From Rhodobacterales bacterium 32-66-9 (GTDB lineage: Bacteria > Pseudomonadota > Alphaproteobacteria > Rhodobacterales > Rhodobacteraceae): a stretch of DNA of 37,544 bases. The notes beneath the pieces are model-generated. The model was not told the DNA's origin, did no database searches, and saw nothing but the letters and a program-made list of their open reading frames with translations. The translations under genes and the position numbers were made by a program. Below are positions 9,110 to 18,057 of this stretch, piece after piece. Position 1 is the stretch's first letter; each line of letters begins with the position of its first letter. The stretch covers positions 1 to 37,544 of the forward strand of contig NCDY01000041.1 of the NCBI GenBank assembly GCA_002280405.1. Reading direction: 5' to 3'.

Positions 9110-10054
9110 TCAGAACGAGAAGTTGATGCCGAGGTCGGCGTAGGTCTGGTCGTTGAACCCTTGCTGGATGGTGCCGGCGATGGTTGCGCCGCCCAGGTCG
9201 TAGTTCGCGCCGATACCGATGGCGTAGTCGTTGGCATAGGTCACGTCCGAGTCGACGCCCGAAAGGAAGGCGCCGAGGCCGACGCCGCCGGCCAGCTTGG
9301 TGTTGCCGTAGATGGTCACGGTGGTGTCGTTCTCAGCACCGTTTTCACCGATGACCTGCAGACCGACATTGGTCATGTCGTTCATCGCGTATTCGCCGAG
9401 CAGGGCATAGACGTCATAGTCGGCAATGCCAGCGGCGTTCGACACATAGCCGGCACCCAGCTTGAACGCGCCAGCGGTGTAGTCCAGCGCGATGCCGGTT
9501 TCTTCGCTGTCGGTCGACACGGTCTGGTCGTAGTCGATGTAGGACACGCGGGCGACCAAGCTGCCGACGCTGTAGCTGGCGAACAGGCCGATGCGGTTCG
9601 CCTGACCAGCGGCATAGGGACCGGAGTTGTAGGAGTCGTAGCTGAACAGCGAATACGAACCGGTCGTCGACGAGATGAAGCCGAGTTCCGCGTTGTACAG
9701 GGTGGCCAGCGAGTCGAACGCGGTGTTCGCGTTGCCGATTTCAAAGCGGAAGCCGGCGGTTTCGGCGTAGAGCATCGCGGCGTTCAGCTCGGCTGCACCT
9801 TCGGTAGTGTCGTCGACCGTGTCGCCATTGTCGTATTGCAGACGCACCCGACCACCGAACTTGACGCCAGAGTCAGTCTCGGTCATCGCGTCGATGTTCA
9901 GGCGCAGACGGTAGGACAGCAGGGTGTCGCTGCCAGCAACTGGGTCATCGGTGTAGACGAGACCGAAGCGGCCCGTGCCGCTGAGCGTGATTTCGGCAGC
10001 GGCCATGCCAGCGAAGCCGATCAGCGCGGTCGAGGCCAAAAGAACCTTTTTCAT
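9110..10054 (-). CDS. Outer-membrane general porin
   Basis: A 314-residue beta-barrel porin allowing passive diffusion of small solutes through the outer membrane. A clear signal peptide (MKKVLLASTALIGFAGMAAA, cleavage before Glu21) is followed by alternating amphipathic strands such as ITLSGTGRFGLVY, and the chain ends in the obligatory C-terminal Phe (LGINFSF). This matches the Rhodobacter capsulatus-type porins. The gene has few rare codons and a strong terminator, consistent with high expression. AGAGGG precedes the ATG. Its 5' leader carries a perfect 12-base tandem duplication at 10084-10107. Confidence 0.93.
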   Translation of the reverse strand: MKKVLLASTALIGFAGMAAAEITLSGTGRFGLVYTDDPVAGSDTLLSYRLRLNIDAMTETDSGVKFGGRVRLQYDNGDTVDDTTEGAAELNAAMLYAETAGFRFEIGNANTAFDSLATLYNAELGFISSTTGSYSLFSYDSYNSGPYAAGQANRIGLFASYSVGSLVARVSYIDYDQTVSTDSEETGIALDYTAGAFKLGAGYVSNAAGIADYDVYALLGEYAMNDMTNVGLQVIGENGAENDTTVTIYGNTKLAGGVGLGAFLSGVDSDVTYANDYAIGIGANYDLGGATIAGTIQQGFNDQTYADLGINFSF

Positions 10055-10083
10055 GTTTTCCCTCTTTCTTCAAGGTAAGCCCG

Positions 10084-10107
10084 CCGCAGGGGAATCCGCA
10101 GGGGAAT
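10084..10107. repeat. Perfect 12-bp tandem duplication in the porin leader
   Basis: CCGCAGGGGAAT occurs twice without any spacer. It begins 30 bases upstream of the porin start codon, so it is most likely inside the untranslated leader or the core promoter of that gene. Confidence 0.8.
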
Positions 10108-10312
10108 GAACGGTATTTCCACCTTGCCGCCCCGGATTGCAACGATGGGGAGGTGCAGGGCAGAAATCGGCAGAAAATTGGTGCAGCAAAGCCACAGGTG
10201 CGGATTGCCCCTGCCGCGGACCGGCTGCCGACGCCGCAGCCCTGGGCGTGAAAGGCCTTGGCAGGCATCGGTGCCTCGGCTAGACAGCAGCAGGGATACG
10301 AAGGATGGCCGG

Positions 10313-10825
10313 ATGATCTTGCATCGACTCGCACGCGCGGCGCTGATTACCGGGCTGGCTTTCTCGCTGTCGGCTTGCGGTATCGGCCTGTTCCAGAAAC
10401 GTGGCCAGGCGCGTGTCGAGGACGGGACTACCCCGCCGCGCGCTGCGGCGACGCGGCAGATCGCCGAGGAGAGCAAGGGTTCGTCGATCATGGACCTGTT
10501 CCGCAAGTCGGACGACCCGAACACCACGGTCGAGGTCAACAAATACATCTGGCAGGCCAGCCTTGAGGTGCTGAACTTCCTGCCCATCGAATCGGTCGAT
10601 CCGTTCACCGGGGTCATCGTGACCGGCTATGGGCGGCCTCCGGGCGGCGGGCGGGCCTATCGGGCGACGGTCTATGTCCAGGATCCGGCGCTGGACGCGC
10701 GCAGCCTGAAGCTGGCGCTGCAGGGCCAGGGCGGGGCCTCGGTCGCGCCGGAAACCGTGCGGGCGGTCGAGGATGCGATCCTGACGCGGGCGCGGCAGTT
10801 GCGGGTCCGCGACAGCAGGCTTTAG
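10313..10825 (+). CDS. DUF3576 domain lipoprotein
   Basis: A 170-residue predicted lipoprotein. The N-terminus has a signal peptide with lipobox LSAC and the lipidated Cys22. The mature part contains the DUF3576 core: EVNKYIWQASLEVLNFLPI, DPFTGVIVTGYG and YRATVYVQDPALDARSLKLAL. The domain is common in alphaproteobacteria and has no established function. The ATG at 10313 is chosen over upstream starts because AAGGA lies 7 bases before it and the signal peptide starts there. It is 89 bases upstream of leuS on the same strand, a common arrangement in this family, and may share its transcript. Confidence 0.88.
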   Translation: MILHRLARAALITGLAFSLSACGIGLFQKRGQARVEDGTTPPRAAATRQIAEESKGSSIMDLFRKSDDPNTTVEVNKYIWQASLEVLNFLPIESVDPFTGVIVTGYGRPPGGGRAYRATVYVQDPALDARSLKLALQGQGGASVAPETVRAVEDAILTRARQLRVRDSRL

Positions 10826-10914
10826 GCGAATCGCAGGGGACGCGGCCGGGAGGGGGTGGACCTTTCCGGGCCGGCATGTGTAATTCCGCGCGGAATTCCG
10901 CATGAGGCCCGCAG

Positions 10915-13554
10915 ATGTCGCGCTATGACCCCGCCGTGATCGAACCCAAGTGGCAAGCCGCCTGGGACAGGGCCGGGGCCTTCACGGCGGTCCGCGATCC
11001 GTCCCGGCCGAAGTATTATGTCCTGGAGATGTTCCCCTATCCCTCGGGCCGCATCCACATGGGGCATGTGCGCAACTACACGATGGGCGATGTGGTGGCG
11101 CGCTATAAGGCCGCCTGCGGGTTCAGCGTGCTGCACCCGATGGGCTGGGACGCCTTTGGCATGCCGGCCGAGAATGCCGCGATGGAGCGGGGCGGGCATC
11201 CCAGGGACTGGACCTACGGCAACATCGCCGACATGAAGGCGCAGATGCAGCCCCTGGGCCTGTCGATCGACTGGAGCCGCGAGTTCGCGACCTGCGACCC
11301 GGAGTATTACGGCCAGCAGCAGGCCCTGTTCATCGACATGCTGGCGGCGGGGCTGATCACCCGCAAGGCGGCCGTGGTGAACTGGGATCCGGTCGACATG
11401 ACGGTTCTGGCCAACGAGCAGGTGATCGACGGCAAGGGCTGGCGGTCGGGGGCTGCGGTCGAACGGCGCGAGCTGGTGCAGTGGTTCTTCAAGATCAGCG
11501 ATTACTCCGAGGAGCTCTTGTCGGCGCTGGACGGGTTGAAGGACTGGCCGGAAAAGGTGCGCCTGATGCAGGCGAACTGGATCGGCAAGTCGCGCGGGCT
11601 GCAGTTTGCGTTCCAGACGGTGGCGGCTCCGGCCGGGTTCGAGAGGCTGGAGGTCTATACGACCCGGCCCGACACGCTGATGGGCGCGTCCTTCGCGGCG
11701 ATCAGCCCGGATCACCCGCTGGCCAAGGCGCTGGAGACGGACCCGAAGGTGGCGGCCTTCGTGGCGGAGTGCCGGAAGGGCGGAACGAGTGCCGAGGAGA
11801 TCGAGACGGCCGAGAAGATCGGCTACGACACGGGGATAAGGGTAAGGCATCCGCTTGATCCGGCTTGGGAATTGCCAGTCTGGATCGCGAATTTCATCCT
11901 GATGGATTACGGCACGGGGGCGATTTTCGGCTGCCCGGGCCATGACCAGCGCGACTTCGACTTTGCGCGCAAGTATGGGCTGCCGATCCCGCCGGTCTTT
12001 GTCGCCGAAGGGTCAGACGAGGCCGCCCTGACTGAGGCATTCGTGCCGATGAAGTCCGAAAAGGTCCGCTATGTGCGCGGCTTTGCCGGGAACGCGGTGC
12101 AGACGGGCGACGAAGGCGTGGCAGCCGCCATCGCTCATGCGGAAGCCAACGGCTACGGCAAGGGCGTCACCAAATTCCGCCTGCGCGACTGGGGGCTGAG
12201 CCGCCAGCGCTATTGGGGCTGTCCGATCCCGGTCGTGCATTGCGCCACTTGCGGCGTGGTGCCGGAGAAGAAGGAAAACCTGCCGGTCGAGCTGCCCTAT
12301 GACGTCAGTTTCGACAAGCCCGGCAACCCGCTGGACCGCCACCCGACATGGGCCGCGACGGCCTGCCCGCAGTGCGGCGCCCCGGCCAAGCGCGAGACGG
12401 ACACGATGGACACCTTCGTCGATTCGTCCTGGTATTTCGCCCGCTTCACCGCGCCGCGCGCGGCGACTCCGACCGTGGCGGAAGACGCCGACTACTGGAT
12501 GAACGTCGACCAGTACATCGGCGGGATCGAGCATGCGATCCTGCACCTGCTTTACTCGCGCTTCTTCGCCCGGGCGATGGTCAAGACCGGGCATCTGCCG
12601 CAGAAGGCCGTCGAGCCGTTCAGCGCGCTGTTCACCCAAGGCATGGTGACGCACGAGATTTACCGGTCGCGGGACGCGCAGGGCCGCTCGGTCTATCACC
12701 TGCCCGAGGACGTTCTGCGCTTCAACATCAAGAACGAAGCGGTGGCCTTCCTGAAGGTCGATCACCAGACCGACCTGTCGGAACTCAGCGAGAATCAACT
12801 GCAGGACCTGCTGCTGGAGGCGGCCGGGACGCCGGTCGAAATCGTGCCCTCGGCGAAGATGTCGAAGTCGAAGAAGAACGTCGTCGACCCGATGAACATC
12901 ATCGCCTCGTTCGGGGCCGACACCGCGCGCTGGTTCGTGATGTCGGACTCGCCGCCCGAACGCGACGTGGAATGGACCTCTTCGGGTGCCGAGGCCGCTT
13001 TCAAGCACCTGTCCCGCGTCTGGAGCCTCTGTGACCGGATCGGCCAGATGCCTGCCGACCACAAGGGCGACGGCGACGGTGATGCCGATATGGCCAAGGC
13101 CACGGCCCGCGCCATCGACGAGGTCACGAAGGGAATCGAGAGCTTTGCCTTCAACAAGGCCATCGCCTCGCTTTACGCCTTCACCAACACCTTGAGCCGC
13201 GCCAATGCCTCGACCCCGGTGATGAAAGAGGCGATCCGCACGCTGGCCAGGCTGATGTCGCCGATGACCCCGCATCTGGCCGAGGAAATCTGGGCGGCGC
13301 AGGGCGGTCGGGGCCTGTGCGCGCAAGCCCCCTGGCCCAAGGCCGACCCTGCTCTCCTGATCGACGACACGGTGACGCTGCCGATCCAGATCAACGGCAA
13401 GCGGCGCGCGGAAATCAGCGTGCCGAAGGACATGCCGGCAACGCAGGTTGAAAAGCTGGCGCTGGCGGACGAGGATGTGGTCAGGTTCCTTGCCGGTCAG
13501 CCGGTGAAGAGGATCATCGTCGTCCCGGGCCGCATCATCAATGTCGTCGTCTAA
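10915..13554 (+). CDS. leuS: Leucyl-tRNA synthetase
   Basis: Charges tRNA-Leu. The 879-residue class I synthetase shows the HIGH-type motif HMGH at 48-51 (within [16 protein letters not shown]), the editing domain with [12 protein letters not shown] and [15 protein letters not shown], the zinc-type CATCG...CPQC knuckle, the KMSKS motif at 648-652, the anticodon-binding helical region and a C-terminal domain ending in [15 protein letters not shown]. All expected parts are present and the frame is unbroken. Its last 14 bases overlap the longest possible reading of lptE. Confidence 0.98.
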   Translation: MSRYDPAVIEPKWQAAWDRAGAFTAVRDPSRPKYYVLEMFPYPSGRIHMGHVRNYTMGDVVARYKAACGFSVLHPMGWDAFGMPAENAAMERGGHPRDWTYGNIADMKAQMQPLGLSIDWSREFATCDPEYYGQQQALFIDMLAAGLITRKAAVVNWDPVDMTVLANEQVIDGKGWRSGAAVERRELVQWFFKISDYSEELLSALDGLKDWPEKVRLMQANWIGKSRGLQFAFQTVAAPAGFERLEVYTTRPDTLMGASFAAISPDHPLAKALETDPKVAAFVAECRKGGTSAEEIETAEKIGYDTGIRVRHPLDPAWELPVWIANFILMDYGTGAIFGCPGHDQRDFDFARKYGLPIPPVFVAEGSDEAALTEAFVPMKSEKVRYVRGFAGNAVQTGDEGVAAAIAHAEANGYGKGVTKFRLRDWGLSRQRYWGCPIPVVHCATCGVVPEKKENLPVELPYDVSFDKPGNPLDRHPTWAATACPQCGAPAKRETDTMDTFVDSSWYFARFTAPRAATPTVAEDADYWMNVDQYIGGIEHAILHLLYSRFFARAMVKTGHLPQKAVEPFSALFTQGMVTHEIYRSRDAQGRSVYHLPEDVLRFNIKNEAVAFLKVDHQTDLSELSENQLQDLLLEAAGTPVEIVPSAKMSKSKKNVVDPMNIIASFGADTARWFVMSDSPPERDVEWTSSGAEAAFKHLSRVWSLCDRIGQMPADHKGDGDGDADMAKATARAIDEVTKGIESFAFNKAIASLYAFTNTLSRANASTPVMKEAIRTLARLMSPMTPHLAEEIWAAQGGRGLCAQAPWPKADPALLIDDTVTLPIQINGKRRAEISVPKDMPATQVEKLALADEDVVRFLAGQPVKRIIVVPGRIINVVV

Positions 13555-14155
13555 GGTCAGCCCCACCAGCGAAGGGTGCCCCCCCACCCTGTCCCTTCCC
13601 CAGAGTGGGGGGAGGGGACCTGTCGCGCATGGTGCCGGAAGCATCCCTGCAGCCAGAGCGCCTTCTTCTCCCAGCGTGGGGGAGGGATGGGGTGGGGGGG
13701 CCCCGGTCGACCGGCTATCTCGCCGCTTCCTTCTGATCGCCCCCCTTGTCCTTGCTGCCTGCGGCTTCACCCCGGCCTATGCCCCCGGCGGCGCTGCGAC
13801 AGCCCTTCTGGGCACGGTCTATGTGCAGGATCCGGGCGACAGGAACGGCTTTGACCTGGTCGAGCGGCTGGAGGAACGGCTGGGCCGCACCACCGAAACC
13901 CTGGGCGTGGGCTTTACCGCCGACAACCAGATCACCCGCTACAACCTGAAGGGCGTGATCGACTACACCCTGACCGACCGCGCCTCGGGCGCGCGGGTGA
14001 CAGGGGGGCGGGTGCAGAACTTTACCGCCTATTCCGCGACGGGATCGACCGTCGCCGGGCTGGCGGCCGAGGAAGACGCGGGCCTTCGGCTGATGCGCAT
14101 CCTGGCTGACCAGATCGTCGTCCGTCTGGTCGCGGCCTTGGCAAGCCAGCCATGA
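13541..14155 (+). CDS. lptE: LPS-assembly lipoprotein LptE, with repeat-derived N-terminus
   Basis: LptE is the lipoprotein plug of the LptDE translocon that inserts lipopolysaccharide into the outer membrane. The conserved part starts at [22 protein letters not shown], with the lipidated cysteine at codon 74, followed by ALLGTVYV, DFxL-like and [15 protein letters not shown] segments. Position between leuS and holA is the standard alphaproteobacterial order. Normally the start codon lies about 20 codons before the lipobox cysteine; here the only ATG is at 13541, inside leuS, and a palindromic repeat (13578-13701) fills the gap in frame. An in-frame GTG at 13676 would give a 159-residue protein of normal form and may be the real start, though no good ribosome site precedes it. 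The stop overlaps holA as ATGA. Confidence 0.85.
   Translation: MSSSKVSPTSEGCPPTLSLPQSGGRGPVAHGAGSIPAARAPSSPSVGEGWGGGAPVDRLSRRFLLIAPLVLAACGFTPAYAPGGAATALLGTVYVQDPGDRNGFDLVERLEERLGRTTETLGVGFTADNQITRYNLKGVIDYTLTDRASGARVTGGRVQNFTAYSATGSTVAGLAAEEDAGLRLMRILADQIVVRLVAALASQP
13578..13701. repeat. G/C-rich palindromic intergenic element in the lptE start
   Basis: A segment opening with GCCCCCCCACCCTGTCCCTT and closing with its near-complement GAGGGATGGGGTGGGGGGGC. The left arm also folds on itself (GTCCCTTCCCC with GGGGAGGGGAC). The two ends form an imperfect inverted repeat around a ~75-base centre, like a small MITE or dispersed hairpin element. Such CCCCACCC...GGGTGGGG elements occur between genes in many Rhodobacteraceae. 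Copy number in this genome cannot be seen here. Confidence 0.65.
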
Positions 14156-15165
14156 TCCTGAAGGGGGCCGAGGCCACCCGCTATGCGGCCAAACCCGATC
14201 CGGCGCGGGCGGGTCTGCTGCTTTTTGGCGCCGATGCGATGCGGGTCGCGCTGAAACGGCAGGCGGCGATCGCCGCCCTGCTCGGCCCTGCAGGCGAGGC
14301 CGAGATGCGGCTGACGCGCATGTCGGGGGCCGACCTGCGCAAGGATGCCAGCCTTTTGCTGGATGCGATCAAGGCGGTAGGGTTCTTTCCCGGCCCCCGC
14401 GTGGCCTTTGTCGAGGACGCGACCGACGGGCTGGCCGAAACCGTCGCGGTGGCCCTGCGGGAGTGGCGGCCGGGCGACGCGGTTATCGTGGTCACGGCGG
14501 GTGGGCTGACCGGCAAGTCGGCGCTGAAGACCCTGTTTGAAAAGCACCCTTCGGCAGTCAGCATCGGGCTTTATGACGACCCTCCGGGCCGGGAAGAGAT
14601 CGAGGAGGCGCTGCGGATTGCCGGACTGCGGGACATCGACCGCGAGGCGATGACCGACCTCAACACGCTGGCGCGGGCGCTGGATCCGGGGGATTTCCGG
14701 CAGACGCTGGAGAAGATCGCGCTGTTCAAATATGGCGACCCCTCGCCCCTGAGCCCCGCGGATGTCGCGGCGATGGCTCCGGCCACGATCGAGGCCGAGG
14801 TCGATGATCTGATCGACGCGGTGGCCGAGGCGCGGGCCAATGCCATCGGCCCGCTGTTCCGGCGGCTGGAGGGTCAGGGTGTGCTGCCGGTCACCATCTG
14901 CATCGGGGCGCTGCGGCACTTTCGCATCCTGCATGCGGCGGCGACCGATCCGCAGGGGCCGGGGGCCGGCATCCAGCGGGCCCGGGTCAACTTCAGGCAG
15001 AAGGATGCGATGGGACGGCAGGCCGGGCAATGGGGGGTTCGTGCGCTGGAAACCGCCGTTGGCGTGCTGCTGGACACGGACCTGACGCTGCGCTCGTCCA
15101 GCCGCGCCCCCGGCATGGCGCTGATGGAACGCGCGCTGATCCGCATCGCCATGTCGCGGCGATGA
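14152..15165 (+). CDS. holA: DNA polymerase III, delta subunit
   Basis: The delta subunit of the clamp loader opens the beta clamp ring for loading onto primed DNA. The 337-residue length is normal. Recognised segments are LLFGADAMRVALKRQA near residue 25, FFPGPRVAFVEDATDGL, VIVVTAGGLTGKSALKTLFE, DIDREAMTDLNTLARAL, and the C-terminal region VLPVTICIGALRHFRILHAA with the collar domain. The start ATG overlaps the lptE stop (ATGA at 14152-14155), and the gene again overlaps the next small gene by ATGA, so the block is likely translationally coupled. Confidence 0.94.
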   Translation: MILKGAEATRYAAKPDPARAGLLLFGADAMRVALKRQAAIAALLGPAGEAEMRLTRMSGADLRKDASLLLDAIKAVGFFPGPRVAFVEDATDGLAETVAVALREWRPGDAVIVVTAGGLTGKSALKTLFEKHPSAVSIGLYDDPPGREEIEEALRIAGLRDIDREAMTDLNTLARALDPGDFRQTLEKIALFKYGDPSPLSPADVAAMAPATIEAEVDDLIDAVAEARANAIGPLFRRLEGQGVLPVTICIGALRHFRILHAAATDPQGPGAGIQRARVNFRQKDAMGRQAGQWGVRALETAVGVLLDTDLTLRSSSRAPGMALMERALIRIAMSRR

Positions 15166-15497
15166 CCATGGCGGCCGGACCGGCACCGATCGAGGCCTTT
15201 CTTGCACCGCTGGTCCGGATCACCCGCCGGAAACGGGACATCGACGGCCTGGTGTTCTGGGGCGGGCCGGAAGGCTGGCCGGACCAGCCGTCCGAAGCCC
15301 TGGCGGCAGAGGAGATCGCCTTCTATGCCGAGGGGCTGCTGCTGGAAGGGTTCAACATGGACTGGACGCTGGTGGCGGATGCCGCGGGCGCCGTCGACCA
15401 TCTGCGGCTGTGCTTCTGGCAGGACGGCCCGCCGCCTCCGGTGCCGCCGCCGGGGTGGACCGGGCTGGAGACGGGGCGCTGGGGGCCGGGCGGCTGA
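15162..15497 (+). CDS. Hypothetical protein coupled to holA
   Basis: A 111-residue protein that I do not recognise. It has no signal peptide or membrane segment; the middle reads FYAEGLLLEGFNMDWTLV and the end is proline- and glycine-rich (PPPPVPPPGWTGLETG). The start ATG at 15162 forms an ATGA overlap with the holA stop, and a second ATG follows at 15168. The overlap with a conserved upstream gene and the codon-like third-position GC favour a real gene. It would be the last member of the leuS-lptE-holA unit. Function unknown. Confidence 0.55.
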   Translation: MTMAAGPAPIEAFLAPLVRITRRKRDIDGLVFWGGPEGWPDQPSEALAAEEIAFYAEGLLLEGFNMDWTLVADAAGAVDHLRLCFWQDGPPPPVPPPGWTGLETGRWGPGG

Positions 15498-15599
15498 GAC
15501 CGCGGCGGACAGTGACCGCACGCCCTGCGTCGGAGGACAGTTCTTGCATTTCGGATCATTGCCGGATCAGATAGACTGCAGGTCCTATCGTGGTTTCCG

Positions 15600-16508
15600 A
15601 TGGCATTCACCTTGCGCCAGTTGCAGTTCTTTGTCGCCGCCGCCGAAGCCGGTTCGGTCTCGGGCGCGGCTCGGGCGCTGTCGATCAGCCAGTCCTCGGT
15701 GACCGAAGCGATCCGTGGGCTGGAGGATGACCTGGGCGTGATCCTGTTCGACCGGCAGGCGCGGGGGATCCTCTTGACGCACAAGGGGTCGGCCTTCCTG
15801 CGGCATGCACGGCAGATCCTGGCCGATGTGGCGACGGCGCGGACGACATTTCAGGTCGAGGCGAAGACCGCACGGGGCCGCCTGTCCCTGGGGGTGACCA
15901 GCCTTGTTGCAGGCTATGTGCTGTCGGACATCCTGCAACGGTATCGCCGCGCCTTTCCTCAGGTCGAGCTTAACGTGATCGAAGACAGTGGCGACTACCT
16001 GCAGCACCTGCTGATCGGGGGCGAGCTGGATGTGGCGGTCCTCTTGACCTCATCGGTGCATGACCGGATGGCGCTGAATGTCGAGACGCTGCTGGTATCG
16101 CCCTACCGGCTGTGGCTGCCGCTGGGTCACGCGCTGGCCCAGCAGGAGAGCATCACGTTGGAGGAACTGGCGGGACAGCCGCTGATCCAACTGATGGTGG
16201 ACGAGATCGAGGAATCGACCCGCCGCCTGACTGCTGCCCTGCCGGTCAAGCCGCAGATCGCCTTCCGCACCCGCAGCGTCGAAGCGGTGCGCAGTCTGGT
16301 GGCGACGGGTGCGGGTCTGGCGATCCTGCCCAGCCTCGTCTACCGGCCCTGGTCGCTGGAAGGCGACCGGATCGAGATCCGCGATGTGTCGGGCGATCTG
16401 CCATCGGTGCAGGTGGGCCTCGCCTGGCGCAAGGGCGCGCCGCTGACCGGCCCCGCGTCGAATTTCATCCGGTCGGCGCAAAGCACCACGGTGCTGCGGC
16501 CGGGATAG
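15600..16508 (+). CDS. LysR-family transcriptional regulator
   Basis: A 302-residue LysR regulator with the typical opening LRQLQFFVAAAEAGSVSGAA, helix-turn-helix ALSISQSSVTEAIRGLEDDLG, and effector-binding domain (LSLGVTSLVAGYVLSDIL, DVAVLL, GAGLAILPSLVYRPW). Closest in feel to CbbR/CynR-like regulators, though no close relative is recognised. It lies 314 bases upstream of, and in the same direction as, a polyamine-type ABC operon, and may regulate it; this is inferred from position only. Confidence 0.9.
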   Translation: MAFTLRQLQFFVAAAEAGSVSGAARALSISQSSVTEAIRGLEDDLGVILFDRQARGILLTHKGSAFLRHARQILADVATARTTFQVEAKTARGRLSLGVTSLVAGYVLSDILQRYRRAFPQVELNVIEDSGDYLQHLLIGGELDVAVLLTSSVHDRMALNVETLLVSPYRLWLPLGHALAQQESITLEELAGQPLIQLMVDEIEESTRRLTAALPVKPQIAFRTRSVEAVRSLVATGAGLAILPSLVYRPWSLEGDRIEIRDVSGDLPSVQVGLAWRKGAPLTGPASNFIRSAQSTTVLRPG

Positions 16509-16822
16509 TGCGCGCGCGGCCGCGGCCTGCGACCGCAAGGGGTTCGGCCCGGGCAGACCCTGCGCGTCCAGCCGCAGACGGCCGGTGTTCCCGAGCACCT
16601 TCACCGATGCGACCAGCAGCATTCGGGCCAGCACAGACGCAGCCCGTGGCGTCGGGCATGAAAGAGGAACCGAAACCGAGCGTTCCGCCGGCTTCATCGG
16701 TAATGCCGATATCAGGCTTCAGTTTTTTGTCCTTGTGAAAGTTTCAGGGCGACATACGGTCAGGGGAAGTCCGCCAGAACGGACCCTCTGCGCATGCAAG
16801 AGACAACCAACGGGAGCCTGCC
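16509..16822. other. Intergenic stretch before the ABC operon
   Basis: No convincing gene in either strand. The first two thirds are GC-rich without conserved-looking protein. The last ~130 bases turn AT-richer (a T6 run at 16724-16729 and a following TTGTGAAAG), which is where the promoter of the binding-protein gene should lie, but no clear -35/-10 pair could be picked. A GGGAG ribosome site precedes the ATG at 16823. Confidence 0.5.
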
Positions 16823-17980
16823 ATGACTCATCTCAAACTGCTGGGAACCACGACGCTTGCCCTATTGACCGGCCTGTCACCCGTCCTGTCCCAGGTCGCC
16901 GAAATCGGTCCGCCGGAAGGCCAGGTGAACATTGTCGCCTGGCCGGGCTATATCGAGCGCGGTGAGACCGACAAGGCCTTCGACTGGGTGACCAAGTTCG
17001 AGGCATCCTCGGGTTGCAAGGTCAACGTCAAGACCGCCAACACCAGCGACGAGATGGTGGCGCTGATGAACGAAGGCGGGTTCGACCTGGTGACGGCCTC
17101 GGGCGATGCGTCGCTGCGGCTGGTGGCGGGGAAACGGGTGCAGCCGATCAACACCGCGCTGATCCCGTCCTGGTCCACGGTCGACGACCGGCTGAAGAAC
17201 GCAGCCTGGCACACGGTTGATGGCGTGAACTACGGCGTCCCCTACATGTGGGGGCCGAACGTGCTGATGTACAACACCGAAGTGTTCAAGGAACCGCCGA
17301 CCTCATGGAACGTGGTGTTCGAGGAAATGACCCTGCCCGACGGCAAGACCAACAAGGGGCGGGTGCAGGCCTATGACGGCTCGATCTATGTGGCCGACGC
17401 CGCGCAATACCTGATGGCGACCAAGCCGGAACTGGGCATCACCTCGCCTTACGAGCTGAACGAGGACCAGTACAAGGCTGCGCTGGACCTGTTGCGCCAG
17501 CAGCGCACGCTGGTCAGCCGCTACTGGCACGACGCCTTCATCCAGATCGACGACTTCAAGAACGAGGGCGTGGTCGCGTCCGGTTCCTGGCCGTTCCAGG
17601 TGAACCTGCTGAAGGCCGAAGGGCTGCCGATCGCCTCGACAATTCCGAAGGAAGGGGCGACGGGCTGGGCTGATACCACGATGATGGCGGTCGACGCAGC
17701 GAACCCGAACTGCGCCTATCTGTGGATGGAGCATACGCTGTCGTCCAATCTGCAATCCGACCTTGCGGTCTGGTTTGGCGCCAACCCCAGCGTTCCGGCG
17801 GCCTGCACCAACGGTTCGGGCATGTCGACGGCGGAAAGCTGCGCCGCCAACGGGATGCAGGATTTCGACAAGATCCGGTTCTGGACCACCCCGGTGTCGA
17901 ACTGCTCGCAGGGCGACGGGGCCTGCGTGCCCTATTACCGCTGGGTCAGCGACTACATCGGGGTGATCGGCGGGCGCTGA
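16823..17980 (+). CDS. Polyamine-type ABC transporter, periplasmic substrate-binding protein (YdcS-like)
   Basis: A 385-residue type 2 periplasmic binding protein of the PotD/PotF/YdcS group. It starts with a signal peptide (MTHLKLLGTTTLALLTGLSP... to about residue 25), followed by the mature opening NIVAWPGYIERG, then DLVTASGDASLRLV, GVPYMWGPNVLMYNTEVF and SGSWPFQVNLL, all typical of this group. Four cysteines in the C-terminal quarter (AACTNG, ESCAANG, NCSQGDGAC) probably form disulfides as in YdcS homologues. It leads an operon with an ATPase, two permeases and an aldehyde dehydrogenase, the same set as E. coli ydcSTUV-patD, which suggests putrescine or a related amine as substrate. Confidence 0.88.
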   Translation: MTHLKLLGTTTLALLTGLSPVLSQVAEIGPPEGQVNIVAWPGYIERGETDKAFDWVTKFEASSGCKVNVKTANTSDEMVALMNEGGFDLVTASGDASLRLVAGKRVQPINTALIPSWSTVDDRLKNAAWHTVDGVNYGVPYMWGPNVLMYNTEVFKEPPTSWNVVFEEMTLPDGKTNKGRVQAYDGSIYVADAAQYLMATKPELGITSPYELNEDQYKAALDLLRQQRTLVSRYWHDAFIQIDDFKNEGVVASGSWPFQVNLLKAEGLPIASTIPKEGATGWADTTMMAVDAANPNCAYLWMEHTLSSNLQSDLAVWFGANPSVPAACTNGSGMSTAESCAANGMQDFDKIRFWTTPVSNCSQGDGACVPYYRWVSDYIGVIGGR

Positions 17981-17989
17981 TTGCACCAT

Positions 17990-18049
17990 CGTAGGGTGGG
18001 GTTCAACCCCACCTGTTCCTGCAACGGTGGGGTTGAACCCCACCCTACG
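17990..18049. repeat. Paired GTAG-type REP elements (BIME-like)
   Basis: Two 24-base arms (17990-18013 and 18026-18049) are perfect inverted copies around a 12-base loop. Each arm begins with C-GTAG and then a palindrome GGTGGGGTT-C-AACCCCACC of its own. GTAG followed by a hairpin is the known signature of REP sequences mobilised by RAYT transposases; two in opposite orientation make a BIME. It fills the gap between binding-protein and ATPase genes and ends 8 bases before the ATPase ATG. Confidence 0.85.
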
Positions 18050-18057
18050 GATACTCC

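Noticed and set aside
12013-13770. 585-codon minus-strand frame opposite leuS and lptE
   Set aside because: Antisense shadow; covers a fully conserved synthetase.
16050-16697. Minus-strand frame reaching into the 16.5-16.8 kb gap
   Set aside because: Mostly antisense to the LysR gene; the unique part has no recognisable sequence or ribosome site.
17990-18049. Inverted repeat after the binding-protein gene as a terminator
   Set aside because: No T tract follows, the sequence has the GTAG-hairpin form of REP elements, and the operon continues.
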